DNA of 34,733 bases from an uncultured Oscillospiraceae bacterium (GTDB taxonomy: Bacteria > Bacillota > Clostridia > Oscillospirales > Acutalibacteraceae): contig URYX01000004.1 in NCBI GenBank assembly GCA_900552225.1, forward strand, positions 1-34,733, written 5' to 3'. A program made the translations under genes and the position numbers. Under the pieces are notes generated by a model. That model was not told where the DNA came from. It saw only the letters and a list, made by a program, of their open reading frames with translations, and ran no database searches. Of this stretch, positions 29,800-34,733 are shown in pieces (the stretch's first letter is position 1; the number at the start of each line of letters is the position of its first letter).

Positions 29800-31278
29800 A
29801 TGAGACAAAAACATCGCGGAGCGGCGGTCGCCGCGGGATGGCTGGCGATTCTGATGCTGCTGTCCGGCTGCTCTACACTGCCGCAGCCGAATACCTCCTC
29901 CGATACCGTGTCCGGAGAAGAAAACTCGGGGGTATTACTGCCGCAGCGTTCCTCTGAGCCGTGGCTGGCTTACCGTGCCGCGGATTCACTGCATCCCTGC
30001 CGCGCCTCATCGCGCGTCAACCGACAGCTGCTGTCGCTGCTGTATGAGGGACTGACGCGCGTGGATGCCGCGTGGGAGGCGCAGGCGGCGCTGGCCTCCG
30101 CATGGGAGCTGACGGACGCCACGCATCTGACGGTGGCGCTGCGGGAGGGGGCCGTGTTTTCCGACGGAACCCCGGTGACGGCCGAGGACGTGGTGACCTC
30201 CTTTCGGGCGGCCAAGGCCAGCTCCTATTACGGGAGCCTGCTTCAGAACGTATCCTCCGTCCGTGCACAGGACGAACGCACGCTGACGGTGACGCTGACG
30301 GGGGCGGACCCTCTGGCCGCCAATGCGCTGTCCTTCCCCGTGTTCCGGGAGGCGGGAGAAACCTGCCTCGGAACGGGATCGTACCGTGCGGAGGGGACAG
30401 CGCTTGTGGCCAATCCCTACGCCGTGACCGCCCCGGCCGAGTCGCGTTGGGAGCTGCGGGATGTCAGCCGGGAGGATGAGATGGCCTATGCTCTGGAGAC
30501 GGGGGACATTGCCTATTATTTCACAGAGCTGTCGGAGGGAAAGCTGCCGCGGACGCTCGGCTCTGTCGGACAGACGGCCGTGACGCTGAACGAGCTGCTG
30601 TTTCTCGGGGTCAACGCCTCGCAAAAGCCGTTTTCCGAGGCGGCCGTGCGCACGGCGCTGTCGGCGGCGCTGTCGCGTCGGGCGCTCTGCACCGGCGTGC
30701 TGCAGGGCTGTGCGGTCCCCGCGGTGACGCCGTTTATCCCCACCTGGAGCGGGGCTAAGACGCTTTCGGGCTGGAGCGAAACAGAAAATGTTGCATTAGC
30801 TGTTGCAAAATGGCAGGAGTTAGGGTATAATAACTGGGATGCCGAGTTGCTGGTGTGTGCGGATCGGCCGCTGCATGCCGAGGTAGCGCAGGAGCTTGCG
30901 GCGCAGTGTGCCGCCGCGGGACTGACGCTTCAGGTGGTGTCGGTGGATGCCGGGGAATACGCCTCGCGGATTGCGCGCGGGCGGTTTACGCTGTATCTCG
31001 GGGAAATCCGGTTTTCCGCTGATCTGAGCCTGCGCCCGCTGCTGCAGGCCGGGGGCGCGGCCTCGGCCGGCGTTTCCGCAGAGAGCCGGATGTGCTACAG
31101 CCGTTACTTGGCGGGCGAGCTGTCGGCGGAGGAATTCTGTGCGGAGTTCCTGTCGGATATGCCGTATATTCCGCTGGGCTGGAGGCAGGGACTCGGTGTT
31201 TACCGCACGGATGTCCGGGAGGTTTCCCCCTCGGGAGCGCGGGCCTATGACGGAATCGAGCACTGGACGGTCGGCTGA
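29800..31278 (+). CDS. Oligopeptide-type ABC substrate-binding lipoprotein, orphan
   Basis: 492 residues. The ATG at 29800 follows GGGAGAG; lipobox LLSGC with the lipidated Cys at 24, then a Ser/Thr-rich linker. The family 5 binding-protein fold is shown by LLSLLYEGLTRVDAAWEAQAALASAWELTD, the typical LREGAVFSDGTPVTAEDVVTSF, LGTGSYRAE, and PFSEAAVRTALSAALSRRAL. The C-terminus YIPLGWRQGLGVYRTDVREV also fits. It should bind peptides or similar ligands outside the membrane, but no permease or ATPase genes lie beside it. It is shorter than many DppA/OppA proteins. An internal promoter-like sequence is present at 30803-30831. Confidence 0.88.
   Translation: MRQKHRGAAVAAGWLAILMLLSGCSTLPQPNTSSDTVSGEENSGVLLPQRSSEPWLAYRAADSLHPCRASSRVNRQLLSLLYEGLTRVDAAWEAQAALASAWELTDATHLTVALREGAVFSDGTPVTAEDVVTSFRAAKASSYYGSLLQNVSSVRAQDERTLTVTLTGADPLAANALSFPVFREAGETCLGTGSYRAEGTALVANPYAVTAPAESRWELRDVSREDEMAYALETGDIAYYFTELSEGKLPRTLGSVGQTAVTLNELLFLGVNASQKPFSEAAVRTALSAALSRRALCTGVLQGCAVPAVTPFIPTWSGAKTLSGWSETENVALAVAKWQELGYNNWDAELLVCADRPLHAEVAQELAAQCAAAGLTLQVVSVDAGEYASRIARGRFTLYLGEIRFSADLSLRPLLQAGGAASAGVSAESRMCYSRYLAGELSAEEFCAEFLSDMPYIPLGWRQGLGVYRTDVREVSPSGARAYDGIEHWTVG
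30803..30831 (+). promoter_or_regulatory. Promoter-like sequence inside the binding-protein gene
   Basis: TTGCAA at 30803-30808, 17-base spacer, TATAAT at 30826-30831, within an AT-rich patch of a GC-rich gene. It points toward yloU-fakA, about 490 bases downstream. Confidence 0.5.
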
Positions 31279-31326
31279 CGGCCGGAGCGGTGTCTGTATG
31301 ACGCAGAAAGAAAGGCGAGTGAGCAT

Positions 31327-31680
31327 ATGATTCAAATTGAAAATCATTTGGGGACGATCGAGATTTCACAGGGATATTTTTCTTATCTGATCGGGAATGC
31401 CGCCTCCTCCTGCTACGGTGTGGCGGGGATGGTCAAAAGCGGGCCGAAGCAGGGACTTCGTGCGCTTCTTTCGCGGAGAGTGTATGCGGATGACGGCATC
31501 CGTGTGCGCAGTGAGGGAAAAAAGCTGATTGTGGATTTGCATATTACCGTAATCTACGGTATGAATATTTCCGCCATTGCCAAAAGCATTGTCAATAAGG
31601 TGCGCTATGTGGTGGAGGAAGCGACCGGGCTCAGTGTCAAGCAGGTCAATGTGTTCATTGACGGCATGAAGACGGAGTAA
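31327..31680 (+). CDS. yloU: Asp23/Gls24 family protein, YloU type
   Basis: 117 residues. A single Asp23 domain: GTIEISQGYFSYLIGNAASSCYGVAGM, then a basic loop, VDLHITVIYGMNISAIAKSIVNKVRYVVEE and LSVKQVNVFIDGMK. Role is envelope-associated and poorly understood; in Firmicutes yloU sits next to yloV (fakA) and recG as here, which supports the call. The ATG has a weak site (AAAGG 13 bases off, GAG nearer). It could be transcribed from the binding-protein gene or from the internal promoter at 30803-30831. Confidence 0.93.
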   Translation: MIQIENHLGTIEISQGYFSYLIGNAASSCYGVAGMVKSGPKQGLRALLSRRVYADDGIRVRSEGKKLIVDLHITVIYGMNISAIAKSIVNKVRYVVEEATGLSVKQVNVFIDGMKTE

Positions 31681-31769
31681 CACGACACCCTACAGAAAAT
31701 CGGAGAAGGCGGGTACGGCCTGTTTACGGAAAGCGGCCGTCTTGCCCCGCCCAAAGGAGTGCTGAAATC

Positions 31770-33434
31770 TTGATACAAGGAAGCAAGCTGCGCGACGCGA
31801 TCATTTCCGCCGCAAACGTGATGTCCGCCGAAAAGCAGGCGGTGGATGCCCTGAATATTTTTCCCGTGCCGGACGGTGACACCGGAACCAATATGTCGAT
31901 GACCATTTCGGCGGCGGGACGGGAGCTGGCCCGTCTGCAGGAGCCGACGGTAACCGAGGTGGCGGATGCGGCCTCGGCGGCCATGCTGCGTGGCGCGCGC
32001 GGAAATTCCGGCGTGATTCTCTCGCTGCTGTTCCGCGGATTTTCCAAGGGGCTCAAGGGCAAGAAGGAAGCGGACGGTGCCGATCTTGCGGCGGCGCTCG
32101 GGCTCGGTGTTGAGGCTGCCTATAAGGCAGTTATGAAGCCGACCGAGGGCACGATCCTGACTGTGGCGCGTGAGGCGGCGGCGGCCGGAACCAAGGCGGC
32201 GGAAACGGATGCGTCGGTGCTGCCGGTGTGGAGCGCTCTGTGCGTCGAGGCGGAGGCCTCGCTGGAGCGTACCCCCGAGCTGCTTCCCGTTTTGAAAAAG
32301 GCGGGTGTGGTCGATGCCGGAGGCAAGGGCTTCTGCCTGATTCTGCGCGCAATGGAGCAGGTGTTTGCGGGCGGCGATATCGTGAGCGGCGATGTGTCGG
32401 CGGAGCCGGCGCAGAAGCAGATCAGCGCGGCCGGCTCCTTTGAGACGGATATTCGCTTTACCTACTGCACGGAATTTATTGTGGCGCGCGACAAGGAATG
32501 CACCAAGGATCCGCTGTCGCTGCGCGCATTTCTGGAATCCATCGGAGACTGTGTGGTCGTGGTGGATGATGACGAGATCATCAAGGTGCATGTGCATACC
32601 AATGACCCCGGCCGCGCGCTGCATGAGGCGATCGAATACGGCCAGTTTGAAACGGTCAAGGTGGAAAACATGCGGATACAGCATAAGAATGCGGGCTGGG
32701 TGGAGACGCCCCCCGAGGCCTCCGTGCCCGAGACGCCCGCGTATACCGAGCCGGAGGAGGCCTACGGCTTTGTGTCGGTGGCGGCCGGTGATGGCATCCG
32801 CGAGCTGTTTTCCGATCTCGGCTGCGGCCAGATCGTATCCGGCGGCCAGACCATGAATCCGTCCACCGACGACATCCTGCATGCGGTGGAGGCTACGCCT
32901 GCCAAGGTGGTATATGTGCTGCCGAACAACAAGAATATCATTCTTGCGGCGGAGCAGGCTATCCCGCTGGCCAGCCGTGAGGTGCACGTGCTGCCGACCC
33001 GTACCATTCCGCAGGGCGTGTCTGCTCTGCTGGCCTTTGATCCGGAGGCATCGGTGAAGGAGAACCTGCTGGCCATGACCAAGGCGGCCGACAGTGTGTC
33101 CACCGGCCAGGTGACGTTTGCCGCGCGTGACAGCGATTACGACGGCAAGCAGATCCGCGAGGGCCAGATTCTGGCGCTGGATAGCGGAAAGATCGATTTT
33201 GTGGATGAGGAAGTAACCCACGCGGCAGTCAAGCTGACCCGTCATCTGATCAACGCCCGGCGGGCGGACGGCCGCGCGGTGGAATATGTCACGCTGATGT
33301 ACGGTAAGGGCGTCTCCGAAGCGCAGGCGGAGGAGGTGGCGGCCGGCCTTCGTCAGAAGTACGGCACGGAGCTGGATATTACGCTGCTGGATGGCGGACA
33401 GCCGGTGTATTACTACATCATTTCGGTAGAGTGA
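31770..33434 (+). CDS. fakA: Fatty acid kinase catalytic subunit, FakA/YloV (DAK2 domain)
   Basis: 554 residues from a TTG start; GGAG lies ten bases upstream and the product begins with the normal family N-terminus IQGSKLRDAIISAANVMSAEKQAVDALNIF-like residues. The DAK2 kinase domain has the nucleotide and metal site VPDGDTGTNMSMT (33-45) and RGARGNSGVILSLLFRGFSKG. The middle domain holds the FakA-type histidine region VHVHTNDPGRALHEAIEYG, and the C-terminal domain shows LPNNKNIILAAEQA, all standard. FakA phosphorylates fatty acids presented by FakB proteins for phospholipid synthesis; no fakB gene is in the window. It ends at a strong terminator. Confidence 0.94.
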   Translation: MIQGSKLRDAIISAANVMSAEKQAVDALNIFPVPDGDTGTNMSMTISAAGRELARLQEPTVTEVADAASAAMLRGARGNSGVILSLLFRGFSKGLKGKKEADGADLAAALGLGVEAAYKAVMKPTEGTILTVAREAAAAGTKAAETDASVLPVWSALCVEAEASLERTPELLPVLKKAGVVDAGGKGFCLILRAMEQVFAGGDIVSGDVSAEPAQKQISAAGSFETDIRFTYCTEFIVARDKECTKDPLSLRAFLESIGDCVVVVDDDEIIKVHVHTNDPGRALHEAIEYGQFETVKVENMRIQHKNAGWVETPPEASVPETPAYTEPEEAYGFVSVAAGDGIRELFSDLGCGQIVSGGQTMNPSTDDILHAVEATPAKVVYVLPNNKNIILAAEQAIPLASREVHVLPTRTIPQGVSALLAFDPEASVKENLLAMTKAADSVSTGQVTFAARDSDYDGKQIREGQILALDSGKIDFVDEEVTHAAVKLTRHLINARRADGRAVEYVTLMYGKGVSEAQAEEVAAGLRQKYGTELDITLLDGGQPVYYYIISVE

Positions 33435-33456
33435 TTCCGGGGATTGGGACAGTCTG

Positions 33457-33487
33457 AGAGGCTGCCGCTTTGGCGGCAGCCTCTTTT
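33457..33487 (+). terminator. Strong terminator between fakA and recG
   Basis: 12-bp perfect stem AGAGGCTGCCGC (33457-33468), loop TTTG, GCGGCAGCCTCT (33473-33484), followed by TTTGC. It lies 23 bases after the fakA stop and 55 bases before recG. Confidence 0.88.
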
Positions 33488-33541
33488 GCATACACTTGAA
33501 TTTTGAGAAGCGGCCGATGGCGGCGGAGGGAGGCGGCAGCC

Positions 33542-34733
33542 TTGCTGCAGTGGGACACACCGGTACAGTACATCAAGGGCGTGGGCGAAAACCGCGCGGC
33601 CCTGCTCGGGCGGCTGGACATCCGCACCGTCGGGGATTTGCTGCGGCATTATCCGCGGGATTACGAGGACTGGGCCTCGGCGGTACGCATCGACGAGGCC
33701 CCGCTCGGGGAGCCGTGCTGTATTCTGGCAACGGCCGTTACCGCGCCGCAGGCCCAGCGTATCCGACAGGGAATGGTGCTGTATAAGTTTACGGTGAGCG
33801 ACGGCCACAGCGGTATGCAGGTAACCCTGTTCAATAACCGGTTTGCGGCGGACAAAATTCAGGTCGGCCGTACCTACCGGCTGTATGGCCGTGTCACCGG
33901 AGGCTTTGTGCGGCGCGAAATGGCATCGCCGCGGATCGAGCCGATGACCGAGGAGGGGCGTCTGCACCCGGTGTACGGTCTGACGGCCGGCCTCACCTCG
34001 CGTGCCGTGGAAAAAATGGTGGCCACGGCGCTGGAGGCGCTGGACCCGGCACTGCTTACGGAGGACTGTCTGCCGGAGGAGCTGCGGACGCAGTACGGCC
34101 TGTGTGACCGCGCGTTTGCCCTGCGGCAGATTCATCGGCCGGACAGCCGCGAGCAGGCGGGCCGTGCCCGTCGGCGGCTGGCGTTTGAGGAGCTTCTGGT
34201 GCTGCAGCTCGGGCTGATGCGGCTGAAGTGCCGCGGCAAGGGGAGCACTCCGGCGGTGGTCACCCGCGACACCCGTGAGGCGTTCGCCGCCTCCCTGCCG
34301 TTTACGCTGACCGGTGCTCAGCAGAAGGCCATTGCCGACTGTGTGAGGGATATGCAGAGCGGCCATCCGATGAGCCGCCTGATTCAGGGGGACGTCGGCA
34401 GCGGCAAGACGGCCGTGGCCGCCGGAGTCGCCGCCGTGCTCATTCAGAACGGCTGGCAGGCGGCCATGATGGCGCCGACGGAAGTGCTCGCGCGCCAGTA
34501 CGAGAAAAGTCTTGGCCCGCTTCTTGACCAGGCGGGCGTGACATGGGAGACCGTGACGGGCTCGACGCCCGCCCGTGAAAGGGAGGCGGTTCTTGAGCGC
34601 GCTGCGGCGGGAACCGTCGATGTGCTGTTCGGAACTCAGGCGCTTTTGGAGGACGACGTGCGCACGCCCTGCTGCTCGCTTGTCGTCATCGACGAGCAGC
34701 AGCGCTTCGGCGTAGCTCAGCGCGAGGCCCTGG
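33542..34733 (+). CDS. recG: ATP-dependent DNA helicase RecG, N-terminal part
   Basis: The first 397 codons are present; the gene runs off the right edge. The TTG start at 33542 is chosen from GAGG eight bases upstream and because the next residues LQWDTPVQYIKGVGENRAALL are the usual RecG opening. The wedge (OB) domain covers about residues 50-130 (CCILATAVTAP, VTLFNNRF, YRLYGRVTGG). The helicase core begins with LTGAQQKAI, Walker A QGDVGSGKT (282-290) and APTEVLARQY. Motif II reads VIDEQQRFGV, whereas most RecG proteins have DEQHRFGV. RecG remodels stalled replication forks. Downstream of yloU-fakA as in other Firmicutes. Confidence 0.94.
   Translation, partial: MLQWDTPVQYIKGVGENRAALLGRLDIRTVGDLLRHYPRDYEDWASAVRIDEAPLGEPCCILATAVTAPQAQRIRQGMVLYKFTVSDGHSGMQVTLFNNRFAADKIQVGRTYRLYGRVTGGFVRREMASPRIEPMTEEGRLHPVYGLTAGLTSRAVEKMVATALEALDPALLTEDCLPEELRTQYGLCDRAFALRQIHRPDSREQAGRARRRLAFEELLVLQLGLMRLKCRGKGSTPAVVTRDTREAFAASLPFTLTGAQQKAIADCVRDMQSGHPMSRLIQGDVGSGKTAVAAGVAAVLIQNGWQAAMMAPTEVLARQYEKSLGPLLDQAGVTWETVTGSTPAREREAVLERAAAGTVDVLFGTQALLEDDVRTPCCSLVVIDEQQRFGVAQREAL

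Noticed and set aside
31605..33560. A 651-codon minus-strand frame opposite fakA
   Set aside because: Antisense shadow with low-complexity His/Arg-rich sequence and no start site.

Overview
The window looks like chromosomal DNA from a GC-rich anaerobic member of the Clostridia, probably near the Oscillospiraceae/Ruminococcaceae. The evidence is a large bacterial SRP RNA immediately upstream of dnaX-ybaB-recR, the yloU-fakA-recG order known from Firmicutes, a YlmH fragment, strong Shine-Dalgarno sites with frequent TTG/GTG starts, a single-chain pyruvate:ferredoxin oxidoreductase and a PduL-type phosphotransacylase. Taxonomy is inferred from content only. No phage, transposon, CRISPR array or rRNA was seen.

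Left part (1-6860), all on the minus strand: start of ylmH; a double zinc-ribbon protein; a SigH-like sigma factor whose promoter runs into its own start codon; a lipoprotein, nnrD, a DUF6106-type membrane protein and a YgjP-type metallopeptidase, read in reverse order as one operon; then pduL with an ABC exporter. pduL diverges from a family 4 uracil-DNA glycosylase (7017-7607) through promoters whose -35 boxes touch.

Middle (7611-15539): a metallophosphatase and, divergent from it, a membrane-anchored S11-type D,D-carboxypeptidase homologue that has lost its catalytic Ser and Lys; an ECF sigma factor translationally coupled to an RsgI-like, PepSY-containing anti-sigma factor; then the minus-strand operon serC-serA-ydcF-ybaK.

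Replication/translation block (15665-20693): SRP RNA, dnaX, ybaB, recR, smpB and a MATE transporter. smpB and the MATE gene each carry an apparent one-base frameshift, and together these produce a false smpB-MATE fusion frame. A GNAT acetyltransferase and nifJ (PFOR) follow on the minus strand.

Right part (25167-34733): a Met-Glu-Val tRNA operon behind a consensus promoter; a DUF11 repeat protein without a signal peptide; a large YfhO-family membrane protein; an orphan oligopeptide-type binding lipoprotein containing an internal consensus promoter; yloU, fakA, and recG cut by the window end.

Metabolically, PFOR makes acetyl-CoA and PduL could convert it to acetyl phosphate, while SerC/SerA supply serine. 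The most unusual items are the S11 pseudoenzyme, the ECF/RsgI-like signalling pair, the sigma gene with a possibly leaderless mRNA, and the paired frameshifts.
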